64,000 nucleotides of DNA from Cellulomonas edaphi. Its GTDB lineage: Bacteria; Actinomycetota; Actinomycetes; Actinomycetales; Cellulomonadaceae. The stretch is from contig NZ_JAUCGR010000001.1 of NCBI RefSeq assembly GCF_030362815.1, forward strand, positions 364,024 through 428,023, written 5' to 3'. Below are positions 44,562-53,515 of this stretch, piece by piece. Below the pieces are notes generated by a model. It searched no databases and was not told where the DNA came from. It was given only the letters and a program-made list of their open reading frames with translations. The first letter of the stretch is position 1, and each line of letters opens with the position of its first letter. A program made the position numbers and the translations under genes.

Positions 44562-45394
44562 CCGCGATCACCGTCACCGCACCGGCCCGGGCGGGCGGCA
44601 AGCCCCTCGCCGACGTCCGGACCATGTTCCGGCGCAACCTGTTGCGCGCCGTGCGCTACCCCGGACTGACCCTCTTCGTCGTCGTCGGGCCGCTCGTGAT
44701 GCTGCTGCTGTTCGTCTACATCTTCGGCGGAGCCTTCGGAGCCGGCGTGGCGCCCGGCGTCGCGCCGGGTGCCGAGGGACGCGCGGCGTACCTCACCTAC
44801 ATCACGCCCTCCCTGCTCGTCCTGACCGTGGTGGGTGCCGGCCAGTCGATCGCGATCAGTGCCGCCATGGACGCCGCCGGCGGCATCATGGCCCGGTTCA
44901 AGACGATGGCGATCTCGCCCGGGTCGGCGCTGTCCGGCCAGGTGCTCGGCACCGTGGTCCAGTCGATCGCCGCGCTCGTCCTGGTCCTGGGCGCCGCGGT
45001 CGCCATCGGCTACCGGCCTCAGGCGGACGCTGTCGACTGGCTCGCCCTGCTCGGGGTGCTCTTGCTGCTGGCGGTGGCGATCAGCTGGCTGTGCGTGGCC
45101 CTGGGTCTGAATGCCCGCAGCGTGGAGACGGCGAGCAACGCGCCGCTGATCCTCCTGCTGCTGCCGTTCCTCGGCAGCGGGTTCGTCCCGGTCGAGACAA
45201 TGCCGGGGCCGGTGCGCTGGTTCGCCGAGCACCAGCCGTTCACGCCGATCATCGACACCGTGCGCGGTCTGCTCGCGGGCGGGGTCGGGCTCGACGGCGC
45301 CACCGTCGCGAAGGCCGTCGTCTGGTGCGTGCTCATCGGCGTCGCGGGCTACCTGTGGGCCCGCTCGCTCTACCGCCGCGAGCGCCGCGTCTGA
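44558..45394 (+). CDS. ABC-2 type exporter permease (DrrB-like)
   Basis: This 278-residue membrane protein with six predicted helices belongs to the ABC-2 family; [20 protein letters not shown] near the N-terminus and [20 protein letters not shown] in the last loop are typical of DrrB-like efflux permeases. It partners the ATPase encoded immediately upstream. A terminator follows. The operon starts with DUF4097 and probably answers to the divergent HTH-MarR regulator. Confidence 0.9.
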   Translation: MTAITVTAPARAGGKPLADVRTMFRRNLLRAVRYPGLTLFVVVGPLVMLLLFVYIFGGAFGAGVAPGVAPGAEGRAAYLTYITPSLLVLTVVGAGQSIAISAAMDAAGGIMARFKTMAISPGSALSGQVLGTVVQSIAALVLVLGAAVAIGYRPQADAVDWLALLGVLLLLAVAISWLCVALGLNARSVETASNAPLILLLLPFLGSGFVPVETMPGPVRWFAEHQPFTPIIDTVRGLLAGGVGLDGATVAKAVVWCVLIGVAGYLWARSLYRRERRV

Positions 45395-45410
45395 CCGGCC
45401 GCACGTCCTC

Positions 45411-45442
45411 GAGCCCCTCGGTGGTCCTCCACCGGGGGGCTC
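45411..45442. terminator. Bidirectional terminator after the ABC exporter operon
   Basis: GAGCCCCTCGGTGG (45411-45424) pairs with CCACCGGGGGGCTC (45429-45442), 13 Watson-Crick pairs and one G-T, loop of 4 nt. It lies between convergent stops at 45394 and 45459. Confidence 0.85.
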
Positions 45443-45458
45443 GTCGTGCCTGGTGCCG

Positions 45459-46619
45459 TCAGCCGCGGAACGCCGCGAAGGCCGAGCGCAGCTCGTGGAC
45501 GTAGAGGGCGGGCTGCTCCCACGCGGGGAAGTGGCCGCCCCGGGGCGGCTCGCCCCACCAGCGGATGTCGGCGAACCGTCGCCGCGCCCATCGCAGCGAG
45601 GGTCGGATCGTCTCGGCGGGGAACACCGAGCACCCGGTCGGCACCGTGACGACGTCGCCGGCGCCCGACGTGAACCATGTCTGCACCTCGGCGATCGACT
45701 CCCAGTACAGCCGCGCGGCAGAGGCGCCCGTGCCGGTCAGCCAGTAGAGGGTGAGCGTGTCGAGCAGCTCGTCCGTCGGGAGGGAGGCGAGCCCGCCGTC
45801 CGTCCAGGTCTCGTACTTCTCGCCGACCCAGGCCGCGAGCGCCACCGGGGAGTCGAGCAGCGCGTACCCGATGGTCTGAGGTTTGGTCGCCTGCTCGGCC
45901 GTGTAGCCGTCCTCCTGGTCACGTGCGTGCGCCAGCGACGCGACCGCGGCGCGCTCGGCGGCGGTGAGGTCGTCGAACGTCGCCGGGTCCGGCGCGACGA
46001 GCGGCGGCGCGAGGTGGATGCCGATCAGCCGCTCGGGCACGGTCAGTGCGAGCACGGTCGTGATCGACGTCCCCCAGTCACCGCCCGCCGCCCCGAACCG
46101 CTCGTAGCCCAGGCGGGTCATCAGCTCGGCCCAGGCCGCGGCGATGCGGCGGATGCCCCAGCCCGGCCGGTCGGGCCGAGCGCTGAAGCCGTACCCGGGC
46201 AGGGACGGAGCGACCACGTGGAACGCGTCCTGGGCCCGGCCGCCGTGCGCGGTGGGGTCCGCCAGCGGCGCCATGACGTGCCGGAACTCCAGGACGGATC
46301 CGGGCCAGCCGTGCGTGAGCAGGAGCGGCGTGGCGTCCCGGTGTGGCGACCGGACGTGGAGCAGGTGGAGGTCCAGCCCGTCGATGCGGGTGCGCCGAGC
46401 GCCCGCCTCGTTGAGCCAGCGCTCCGCGCGCCGCCACTCGTAGCCGTCGGCCCACCGGCCGCACAGCGTGCGCAGGGCGTCGAGCGGCATGCCCTGCTCC
46501 CAGCCGCCGACCGTCGCCGGCTCCGGCCACCGCGTCCGGCGCAGGCGGTCGCGCAGATCGGCCAGGTCCGCCGCGTCGGCGACGAACCGGAACGGCTCGA
46601 GTCCGGCGGCCGGGCTCAC
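45459..46619 (-). CDS. Epoxide hydrolase (microsomal type, EHN domain)
   Basis: This 386-residue alpha/beta hydrolase opens epoxides to diols. An N-terminal EHN domain (FRFVADAADLADLRDRLRRT, then GWEQGMPLDALR) precedes the hydrolase core. The oxyanion motif HGWPGS lies at 103-108, the nucleophile D181 in GGDWGTSI, and the general base His in RGGHFPAWEQP near the C-terminus. Length fits the bacterial family. GTG start at 46619. No operon partner; it converges on the ABC exporter. Confidence 0.92.
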   Translation of the reverse strand: MSPAAGLEPFRFVADAADLADLRDRLRRTRWPEPATVGGWEQGMPLDALRTLCGRWADGYEWRRAERWLNEAGARRTRIDGLDLHLLHVRSPHRDATPLLLTHGWPGSVLEFRHVMAPLADPTAHGGRAQDAFHVVAPSLPGYGFSARPDRPGWGIRRIAAAWAELMTRLGYERFGAAGGDWGTSITTVLALTVPERLIGIHLAPPLVAPDPATFDDLTAAERAAVASLAHARDQEDGYTAEQATKPQTIGYALLDSPVALAAWVGEKYETWTDGGLASLPTDELLDTLTLYWLTGTGASAARLYWESIAEVQTWFTSGAGDVVTVPTGCSVFPAETIRPSLRWARRRFADIRWWGEPPRGGHFPAWEQPALYVHELRSAFAAFRG

Positions 46620-46644
46620 GCGACCGCGCGGCGCGAGGGCACGC

Positions 46645-46845
46645 CTAGCTGAACAGCGACAGGCTGATGGACATCGGGACGTTCAGCGAGCCCGGCACCG
46701 CGGGCGTCCAGGGGGCCGGCTCCTGGTAGACGACGTCCAGCCGGTCGCGGTCCACCAGGTACCCGGTCCACCGCTCGCCGTCCCAGTACCGCAGGCGCGC
46801 GGCGTTGGCGTGGTCGGGGTACCAGCCGGCGGGCGCTGTGCTCAC
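46645..46845 (-). CDS. Small DUF2510 domain protein
   Basis: This 66-residue protein starts at GTG 46845 directly before the DUF2510 signature: PAGWYPDHANAARLRYWDGE followed by RWTGYL. This short aromatic module is common at the N-termini of actinobacterial membrane proteins. Here it stands alone with a tail of 35 residues and no membrane segment. It may be a stand-alone module or a remnant of a larger protein. Function unknown. Confidence 0.7.
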   Translation of the reverse strand: MSTAPAGWYPDHANAARLRYWDGERWTGYLVDRDRLDVVYQEPAPWTPAVPGSLNVPMSISLSLFS

Positions 46846-46949
46846 AGCTCGCACCGTACGCCTGAGCGGGTGCGAGCGGGAGTGCGCGGCTGCGAATTCT
46901 CGGCGCGCACGGCAGGCTGTCGCCACGGGTCGTCGTCGATCGGAGCAAC

Positions 46950-47753
46950 GTGTCGCGCATCGCCATCACCGGCTCGTCCGGCGCCATCGGCGGCTTCCTC
47001 CGGCCCCGGCTGCGGGCCGCCGGGCACCGGCTCGTCCTGGTCGACAGCGCGGAGCCCGACGAGCTCGCGCCTGGGGAGGAGGCCGTCACGGCCGACATCC
47101 GGGAGCTGGACGCGCTCGCCGCGGCCTTCGCCGGCGCCGACCTCGTCGTCCACCTGGCCGGGCACGCGCAGGAGCGAGAGTGGCCCGACATCCTCGCCGT
47201 GAACATCGACGGCACTCGCGCGGTCTGCGAGGCGGCTCGCCGGGCGGGCGTCACCCGCCTGCTGCTGGCCAGCTCGGTGCACGCAGCGGGGTTCCTGCCC
47301 ACCCACCCGGCGGTCGTCGGGGCCCCGGCACCCCGGCCGGACACCTACTACGGCGTGAGCAAGGCCGCGCTCGAGGCGCTCGGCAGCCTCTACGCCGACC
47401 GGTTCGGCATGACGGTCATCAGCGCCCGGATCATGCACGCGACGACGGAGCCCCAGGCCGCGTACGACCTCGGCGGCTGGCTGTCGCCCGACGACGCGAC
47501 GCGGCTCGTGCTCGCCGCACTCACCACGCCGAACGCGGGCCACCACGTCGTGTGGGGCGTCTCGCGCAACACGCGCCGCGTGGTCGACCTCGGCCCGGGG
47601 GCGGCCATCGGCTTCGAACCGGTCGACGACGCCGAGCACTGGGCCGACACCCTCGGCGGGCTGCCCACGCCGGCGACGGCCGACAGGCTCGGCGGCGACT
47701 TCACCCTCGCGAGCCACCCCCTCGGCGAGGACTGGCGGCAGCTCGACCTGTGA
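46950..47753 (+). CDS. NAD-dependent epimerase/dehydratase family protein (SDR)
   Basis: This is a 267-residue extended short-chain dehydrogenase. The nucleotide-binding GSSGAIGG occurs at about 8-15, and the catalytic YxxxK is YYGVSK, with Ser in LLASSVHAAG. The layout resembles uronate dehydrogenases (uronic acid to aldaro-lactone), but this is a pattern-level guess. GTG start at 46950. It is followed 76 nt later by a three-gene overlapping set. Confidence 0.85.
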   Translation: MSRIAITGSSGAIGGFLRPRLRAAGHRLVLVDSAEPDELAPGEEAVTADIRELDALAAAFAGADLVVHLAGHAQEREWPDILAVNIDGTRAVCEAARRAGVTRLLLASSVHAAGFLPTHPAVVGAPAPRPDTYYGVSKAALEALGSLYADRFGMTVISARIMHATTEPQAAYDLGGWLSPDDATRLVLAALTTPNAGHHVVWGVSRNTRRVVDLGPGAAIGFEPVDDAEHWADTLGGLPTPATADRLGGDFTLASHPLGEDWRQLDL

Positions 47754-47829
47754 GCCGGTATCGCCACGTGGCGCAGCACCGCCCGCGGGTGGAGGCTGGT
47801 CGCGGTCTGCCGAGGACGAGGGAGCGCAC

Positions 47830-48444
47830 ATGTCCAGGGTCATCGCCATCATGTCCATGTCGCTCGACGGGTACGTCGCCGATCCCGACGACGGCGTCGC
47901 GGAGGTCTTCGACTGGTACACCGCGGGCGACGTCGAGCTCCGCACGGGCGGCTCGGACCCGATGACGTTCCGGCTGTCGCCGGCCAGCGCCGAGCACTTC
48001 CGCGCCCTGACCTCCGAGCTGGGGGCGGTGCTCACCGGCCGGCGCACCTTCGAGGTCGCCGGCGGCTGGGGCGGCAACCACGCGTGGGGGCCGGCCTTCG
48101 TCCTGTGCCACGCGGTGCCGGCCGGGTGGCCGCGCCCCGACTCGTCGGTCCACTTCGTGACGGACGGGATCGAGAGCGCGGTGGCCCAGGCGCGCGCGGC
48201 GGCCGGGGGCAAGGCCGTGGGGGTGCACGGCGCCGACACCATCCGGCAGTGCCTCGATGCGGGCCTCCTCGACGAGCTCACCATCGACCTGGCGGCCGTC
48301 CTGCTGGGTGCGGGCGTGCGGCTCTTCGACGATCTGTCGGACGTGCCTGCGAGGCTGGGCAACCCCGCCGTCATCGCCGGTGACGGCGTCACGCACCTGC
48401 GCTACCCGGTTCTGGGCAGCACCCGCCCAGGAGGAACGCGATGA
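47830..48444 (+). CDS. Dihydrofolate reductase-family (RibD C-terminal-like) protein
   Basis: This 204-residue protein has the RibD_C/DHFR-like Rossmann pattern: VIAIMSMSLDGYVADPDDGV at the N-terminus, LTGRRTFEVAGGW, GADTIRQCLDAGLLDELTID and LLGAGVRLFD. Such stand-alone proteins are common in actinobacteria and reduce unknown substrates with NADPH. It overlaps the next gene by 4 nt (ATGA). Confidence 0.9.
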   Translation: MSRVIAIMSMSLDGYVADPDDGVAEVFDWYTAGDVELRTGGSDPMTFRLSPASAEHFRALTSELGAVLTGRRTFEVAGGWGGNHAWGPAFVLCHAVPAGWPRPDSSVHFVTDGIESAVAQARAAAGGKAVGVHGADTIRQCLDAGLLDELTIDLAAVLLGAGVRLFDDLSDVPARLGNPAVIAGDGVTHLRYPVLGSTRPGGTR

Positions 48445-49064
48445 CCACCCCCGCCCCGATCACCGTGACGCCGGTCCACGTCGCCGACCTGGTCGCGGAG
48501 GGCGAGCTGATGCCCGTGTACGTGCACGTCATCGACCATCCCGACGGTCGGGTGCTCGTCGACACCGGGCTGACGCAGACCCACCCCCTCGCGGCCGACC
48601 TCGACCCGCGCCCGTACCCGCTCGACCAGCAGGACTTCGACGTGGCCGGCATCGACCTGGTGGTCAACACGCACCTGCACTTCGACCACTGCGGCGGGAA
48701 CCACCTGTTCGCCGGCACGCCCACCTACGTGCAGCGCCAGGAGCTCACCGACGCCCGCACCCAGGACGACTACACGATCCGCGACTGGGTGGACGCGCCC
48801 GGCGTGCAGTACGTGCCGGTCGACGGCGAGCTCGAGCTGCTTCCCGGCATCCGACTGGTGCCCGCACCGGGCCACACCCGGGGGACGCAGGTGGTGGTCA
48901 TCGACACGGGCGAGCGCCCCATCGTCATCGGCGGCGACATGGCGGTCTGGTTCGGCGAGCTCGACGACCCGCAGACCGAGGGCCAGCGCCTGGTGCGCGC
49001 GCTCGAGCCGCAGGCCGTGTGGCTCTCGCACACGCACGAGCCGTGGCGCCCGCCGCGTGACTGA
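48441..49064 (+). CDS. MBL-fold N-acyl-homoserine-lactonase-like hydrolase
   Basis: This 207-residue metallo-beta-lactamase-fold enzyme has the full metal motif HLHFDH (in NTHLHFDHCGG), a second His in PGHTRGTQ, Asp in GGDMAVWF and a final His in LSHTHEPW. This order, with the short length, resembles AiiA-like lactonases, which open N-acyl homoserine lactones. True activity may be a different ester or lactone. It is coupled both to the DHFR-like gene upstream and, by an 8-nt overlap, to the GDPD gene downstream. Confidence 0.85.
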   Translation: MTTPAPITVTPVHVADLVAEGELMPVYVHVIDHPDGRVLVDTGLTQTHPLAADLDPRPYPLDQQDFDVAGIDLVVNTHLHFDHCGGNHLFAGTPTYVQRQELTDARTQDDYTIRDWVDAPGVQYVPVDGELELLPGIRLVPAPGHTRGTQVVVIDTGERPIVIGGDMAVWFGELDDPQTEGQRLVRALEPQAVWLSHTHEPWRPPRD

Positions 49065-49821
49065 CACGGCGCTGCCCGCCCGTCCCGTTGTGGTGGGCCA
49101 CCGGGGGCGCGGGCGGTCGTTCGCACCCCTGCGGCCGCCGGCGCACGCGCTCGTCGAGAACACCCGGGCCTCGTTCGTCGCGGCCCACGAGGCCGGCGCG
49201 CAGTGGGTCGAGCTCGACGTCGTCGCGTCCCAGGACGGCGTGCCGTTCCTCTGGCACAACCACTACGCGGGCGGCAGGCCCGTCCACACCGTGCCGGCCC
49301 GCGAGCTCGACGAGCTCGGCATCGAGCGGTTCGCCGACCTGTCCGCCGACCTGCCGCCCGGCCTGGGCGTGGACGTCGAGATCAAGCCGCTGCCCGTCAC
49401 CGCGGGACCGGGCAGGCACGGCGAGCGCGTCATCCTGGAGCAGGTGCTCGCCATGGCGCAGACGCGACCGGTGCTCTGGTCGTCCTTCGATCCCGCCATC
49501 GCCGCGACCGGCCGTGACGCGGGGCTCCGCTCCGCCTGGATCACGCGCCAGAAATACCCGCTGCACGAGGCCGTGATGGCCGCCGCGAACCTGCGGGTGG
49601 ACGCCGTGGTGGTGCACGGCCTCACCACCCTCGAGGCGGGCGATGCGCGTGACCTGGCCTGGGGATGGCAGGTCGCGGCCCGGTCGGGCGTGCGGGTGTG
49701 GTGCTGGGACGTCAGCATCGGCCGGATCGGCGAGCTGGCGGGCGCCGGTGTGACGGGGTTCTGCACCGACGAGGTTCCCGAGGCGGCCGCCGTCCTGCGG
49801 GCACTGGAAGGCGGCGGCTGA
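49057..49821 (+). CDS. Glycerophosphodiester phosphodiesterase
   Basis: The protein has 254 residues and hydrolyses glycerophosphodiesters to glycerol-3-phosphate and an alcohol. The family motifs occur in order: GHRGRG, VENTRASF, WVELDVVAS with the acid pair, HNHY, and VEIKPL. No signal peptide, so it should act in the cytoplasm. GTG start inside the end of the lactonase-like gene. It converges on a methyltransferase gene. Confidence 0.92.
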   Translation: MTDTALPARPVVVGHRGRGRSFAPLRPPAHALVENTRASFVAAHEAGAQWVELDVVASQDGVPFLWHNHYAGGRPVHTVPARELDELGIERFADLSADLPPGLGVDVEIKPLPVTAGPGRHGERVILEQVLAMAQTRPVLWSSFDPAIAATGRDAGLRSAWITRQKYPLHEAVMAAANLRVDAVVVHGLTTLEAGDARDLAWGWQVAARSGVRVWCWDVSIGRIGELAGAGVTGFCTDEVPEAAAVLRALEGGG

Positions 49822-49833
49822 CCTCGGTCGCCG

Positions 49834-50610
49834 TCAGTCGGGCCGCCGCAGCCGCGCGCTGAGGTAGCGCAGCGTGCCTGCGGCGAAGCCTTCGTGGTTG
49901 CGGGTGCCTTCGAGCCCCGCGAACGGTCGCAGGAGCGGCCGGAACGGGCGTGGGATCCAGGCCTGCACCAGGCCCGCCTTGCGCTCGTCGTCGAGCCGCA
50001 GCGCGTGCAGCACCTCGGCGGTGATGTCCCGCTCGTGCACCGCGAGGAGCCCCGTCGACGTGAGCTCGGCACGCGTCCGGGGCACCGCGTCCGCGCCCCG
50101 CAGGTCCGCCCAGACCAGGTGACCCCCGGGTCGCAGCACGCGGTGCGCCTCGGCGACGAAACCCTCCATCGAGGCGTAGCAGTGCGAGGACTCGACGTTG
50201 ATCACGACGTCGAACGACGCGTCGGGGAACGGGAGGTGCTGGGCGTCTCCCTGGACGAACCGCAGGCCGGGACCGCTGCGGTCACGCGATGCGAGGGCGA
50301 CGGCCGACGACGCGAGGTCCACCCCCGTCGTCGACCGCGAGCCGCGGCATCTGCTGATCCACGACGCGCCGCCGCCGCGCCCGGAGCCGACCTCCAGGAC
50401 GTCGGCACCCGCGACGTCGACACCGCCCAGCACGTGGTCGTACAGCTGGATGCAGTACCGGTCCGGCTCGTCGGCGGGGTCCAGGACCAGCTGCGCTGCG
50501 CCCGGCTCGACGGGCGCGTAGCCGTAGTTCATGAACGCCCACTCGGGTCGCCGGACGCGAGCGCCCAGCAGCTCGTAGCAGAGCCGCCAGCCCAGCTGTC
50601 GCACGCCCAT
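49834..50610 (-). CDS. SAM-dependent class I methyltransferase
   Basis: This 258-residue enzyme has motif I VLEVGSGRGGGASW (about 70-83), the acidic GVDLASSAVALA, post-motif GDAQHLPFPDASFD and HRVLRPGGHLVWAD. The N-terminal MNYGYAP and overall layout recall methyltransferases acting on phthiotriol-like lipids or on ubiquinone-type substrates. The true acceptor is unknown. It is encoded downstream of the CDF gene on the same strand, 45 nt away. Confidence 0.88.
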   Translation of the reverse strand: MGVRQLGWRLCYELLGARVRRPEWAFMNYGYAPVEPGAAQLVLDPADEPDRYCIQLYDHVLGGVDVAGADVLEVGSGRGGGASWISRCRGSRSTTGVDLASSAVALASRDRSGPGLRFVQGDAQHLPFPDASFDVVINVESSHCYASMEGFVAEAHRVLRPGGHLVWADLRGADAVPRTRAELTSTGLLAVHERDITAEVLHALRLDDERKAGLVQAWIPRPFRPLLRPFAGLEGTRNHEGFAAGTLRYLSARLRRPD

Positions 50611-50655
50611 GTGCGAACGCTACCGACGGGCGCGCGCGTGTGGTGGCCGACCCGG

Positions 50656-51576
50656 TCAGGCGTGGCTGGCGTGCTCGTGCGCGCGGTGCGTCGCGGGCTC
50701 GATCTGGAAGGTGGAGTGCTCCACGGACACGTCGAAGTGCGTCGCGACGCACACCAGGAGCTGGTCGAGCACCCGCCCCGCATGACCCTCGACGAAGCAC
50801 TCGTCGGCCACGACGACGTGCGCGCTCAGCACCGGCAGCCCGGTCGCGATGAGCGAGGCGTGGACGTCGTGGACCTCGCGCACGTGCTCGAGGCCGAGCA
50901 GGTGCTGGCGCACCGCGGCCAGGTCCAGGCCCGGAGGGGTGGACTCGAGCAGCACGGCGCTGGTCTCGAGCATCAGCGTGAAGGCCCGCGGCAGGATCAG
51001 CGCGCCGATCACCAGACCGGCCACAGCGTCGGCCTGGTACCAGCCCGTGGTCGCGATCACGATGGCGGCCACGATCACGGCGAGCGACCCCAGGGCGTCG
51101 TTGACGACCTCGAGGAAGGCGGCGCGCATGTTGAAGCTGGCCGACCGACCCGCGGCGAGCACCAGGATGGAGGCGACGTTGCCGACCAGGCCGATGATCC
51201 CGAACACGACCAGCTGGTCGGACGCGATCTCCGGCGGCGCGAACAGCCGTTGCACGCCCTCGACCAGCACGTACGCGCCGACCGCGAGCAGCACGGCCGC
51301 CTGAGCGAGCGCGGCGAGCACCTCGCTGCGGCGGTAGCCCCACGTGAGGCGCTCGTTCGCCGGGCGCATCGACAGCGACGCCGCGAACAGCGCCAGCAGG
51401 AGGCCGCCCGCGTCGGTGAGCATGTGCGCGGTGTCGACGAGCAGCGCCAGGCTGCCGGTGATGAGCGCGCCCACGGCCTGCGCGACCAGGATGGCGGTCG
51501 TGATCCCGAACGCGACCGCCAGCCGGGCTCGGTGCTCGCCGACGCCGGGCGGCGCGTGATCGTGGTCGTGCCCCAT
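50656..51576 (-). CDS. Cation diffusion facilitator (zinc/cobalt/cadmium exporter)
   Basis: This 306-residue membrane protein of the CDF family has a His/Asp-rich N-terminus (MGHDHDHAP), six helices, and the metal sites DTAHMLTDAGG (helix 2) and EVVNDALGSLAV (helix 5). A cytoplasmic ferredoxin-like C-terminal domain follows (VREVHDVHASLIATGLPVLS). It would exchange divalent metal for protons. The pattern is closest to CzcD/ZitB-like proteins. Confidence 0.93.
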   Translation of the reverse strand: MGHDHDHAPPGVGEHRARLAVAFGITTAILVAQAVGALITGSLALLVDTAHMLTDAGGLLLALFAASLSMRPANERLTWGYRRSEVLAALAQAAVLLAVGAYVLVEGVQRLFAPPEIASDQLVVFGIIGLVGNVASILVLAAGRSASFNMRAAFLEVVNDALGSLAVIVAAIVIATTGWYQADAVAGLVIGALILPRAFTLMLETSAVLLESTPPGLDLAAVRQHLLGLEHVREVHDVHASLIATGLPVLSAHVVVADECFVEGHAGRVLDQLLVCVATHFDVSVEHSTFQIEPATHRAHEHASHA

Positions 51577-51721
51577 CGGTGGTGGCCTCTCGGTGCGGTG
51601 TCGTCCCCCAGTCTTCCGCTCGGAGGAGCGAACGCCCAGCACCGCGCGGGACCTCGCGGAAGATCGCCGCGCGGACCGGTGTTGGGCAGAGGCAGCATCC
51701 GACGCCGAGGAGAGGTGCCCC

Positions 51722-51913
51722 ATGGGAACGGTCAGCGAGCCGGCGGTCGATCCGGACGACCCCCGCACGATGGTGGAGTTCAGCGTCCTGATGGCGAACG
51801 GGCGGCTCGCCGGGAGGCGGTTCGACTCTCGCGAGCACGCCGAGGCATGGGCGCGGCCGGACCAGGGCGATCGCGTCGTCGAGTACAACCTCGTCTGCGA
51901 GTGCGCCGTCTGA
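51722..51913 (+). CDS. Small hypothetical protein
   Basis: This 63-residue soluble protein starts after a GAGGAGAGG Shine-Dalgarno. Visible parts are MVEFSVLMANGRLAGRRFDS and a C-terminal VVEYNLVCECAV with two close cysteines. It is acidic at the N-terminus. I do not recognise a family. It is divergent from the CDF gene and precedes the FocA-like gene by 84 nt. Confidence 0.65.
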   Translation: MGTVSEPAVDPDDPRTMVEFSVLMANGRLAGRRFDSREHAEAWARPDQGDRVVEYNLVCECAV

Positions 51914-51997
51914 CCTCCACCGACCCTGGTCCCGGGGGTCCGAGGGGTCGACAATGCGTGGTGCGAGCACCCTGACACCTCGACCGAGAGAGCTGTG

Positions 51998-52873
51998 ATG
52001 CCCGACCTGCCCGAGCCCCAGCCGCTCGCCATGCTCACGCCTGCCCAGATGGCCGAGGCGGCCGAGGACGCAGCGCACGCGAAGGCGGCCGGGCGGCCGC
52101 TCAAGTCGTTCATGCTGGGCCTCACCGGCGGCGGGTACATCGCCCTGGGCTTCGTCTTCTTCGTCACGAGCCAGGTGGGCGCCGACCAGCTGCCGTACGG
52201 CGTGGCTCGCGTGCTTGGCGGCGTGGTGTTCTCCACCGGGCTCGCCATGGTGGTGCTGACCGGCGCCGAGCTGTTCACGTCGTCCACGCTGACCCTGACC
52301 GCCCGAGCCAGCGGGCGCATCAGCTGGGCCCAGCTGCTGACGAACTGGGGTGTCGTGTACGGGGCGAACTTCGTGGGCGCTCTCACGGTCGCCGCCCTCG
52401 TCTACCTCGGGGGCACGTGGCACACCGCGGGTGGAGCGTGGGGCACCGTCGTGCTCGACACCGCGCTCGGCAAGATGCACCACACGTTCCTCGAGGCCGT
52501 CGCCCTCGGGATCCTCTGCAACCTGCTGGTGTGCCTCGCCGTGTGGGCCGCCTACGCCGGTCGGACCGTCACCGACAAGGTCGTCGCCGTGACCCTGCCG
52601 ATCGCCCTGTTCGTCGCCGCCGGCTTCGAGCACTGCGTGGCCAACATGTTCCTGGTGCCGCTCGCGGTGCTGATCAGATCCACCGCGGGGGCCGACTTCT
52701 GGGCCGCGTCCGGGCTCGACGAGCAGGCGTACGCCGACCTGACCATTCCCGGGTTCCTCGTGCACAACCTGCTGCCAGTCACGCTCGGCAACATCGTGGG
52801 CGGCGGGCTCATGATCGGGATCTTCTACTGGACGGTCTTCAGCCGCGTCAGCAAGACCGTTCCTCAGCGGTGA
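51998..52873 (+). CDS. Formate/nitrite transporter family channel
   Basis: This 291-residue pentameric channel protein has six helices after a soluble N-terminus of about 35 residues. The family's helix-1 region is KSFMLGLTGGGYIALGFVFF, helix 2 has LTGAELFTSSTL, and GFEHCVANMF carries the conserved pore His; NLLPVTLGNIVGGG is the standard helix-6 motif. Substrate may be formate, nitrite or hydrosulphide. I chose the ATG at 51998 rather than the GTG directly before it. Confidence 0.93.
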   Translation: MPDLPEPQPLAMLTPAQMAEAAEDAAHAKAAGRPLKSFMLGLTGGGYIALGFVFFVTSQVGADQLPYGVARVLGGVVFSTGLAMVVLTGAELFTSSTLTLTARASGRISWAQLLTNWGVVYGANFVGALTVAALVYLGGTWHTAGGAWGTVVLDTALGKMHHTFLEAVALGILCNLLVCLAVWAAYAGRTVTDKVVAVTLPIALFVAAGFEHCVANMFLVPLAVLIRSTAGADFWAASGLDEQAYADLTIPGFLVHNLLPVTLGNIVGGGLMIGIFYWTVFSRVSKTVPQR

Positions 52874-52998
52874 CGCCACCGGGCGGGCGCGTGCGACGAC
52901 CGACGACCGACGAGCGGCTGGCGCTGGCCGTGGCCCCGCGTCTCGTCCTGGGCGCGCTACGCGCCACGAGCCCCTGGTGTGGGCCGGGGCCACCCCGC

Positions 52999-53199
52999 TC
53001 AGTCGGTCGGCTCGACCGCCGGCGGGTCGTCCAGGAGCTCGCCGGGCGGGGGCACGGCGTCCTCGCCGTCCTCGTCGGGCTCGTCGTTCTCGTCGGGTCG
53101 GGCACCCGGGTGCAGCACTTCCGGGGTGACCTCCTGCTCGAGCGTCGGTGACCCGTAGCCACCCTCCTCGACAGTGCCATCCTGCGGTGTCTCGCTCAT
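52999..53199 (-). CDS. Small acidic protein of unknown function
   Basis: This is a 66-residue Glu/Asp/Pro-rich, probably disordered protein (starts MSETPQDGTVEE, ends AVEPTD). The GGAGGG Shine-Dalgarno just before ATG 53199 supports it. It resembles in style, not clearly in sequence, the small acidic protein at 27533-27685. Function unknown. Confidence 0.6.
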   Translation of the reverse strand: MSETPQDGTVEEGGYGSPTLEQEVTPEVLHPGARPDENDEPDEDGEDAVPPPGELLDDPPAVEPTD

Positions 53200-53515
53200 G
53201 GTTGCCCTCCTGCCGCCCCCGACCGTCTCCCGACCGGTCGGTCCATCATCAGCGCGCGCCCCGCGCCGCGCCATCGGGATGGCCGAGCGGCGGTCGCCCA
53301 GGATCCGCACCGCTCGCGGGCGTCGGGGTCTTGCCTGCAGGGCTGCTGGTGGACCAGCATTCGAGCCAACGCGTCGCAGAGCACGAAGGAGCTCTGGTGG
53401 AGGCACTCGACACCGACACGCTGCCGGTCCGCGACCGCGCGGATGCGATCATCACGCACCTGCGGGAGATCGCCCTGGCCTCCAGGGTCGTCTGCACGAC
53501 CCCGGGCGCGCGTTC

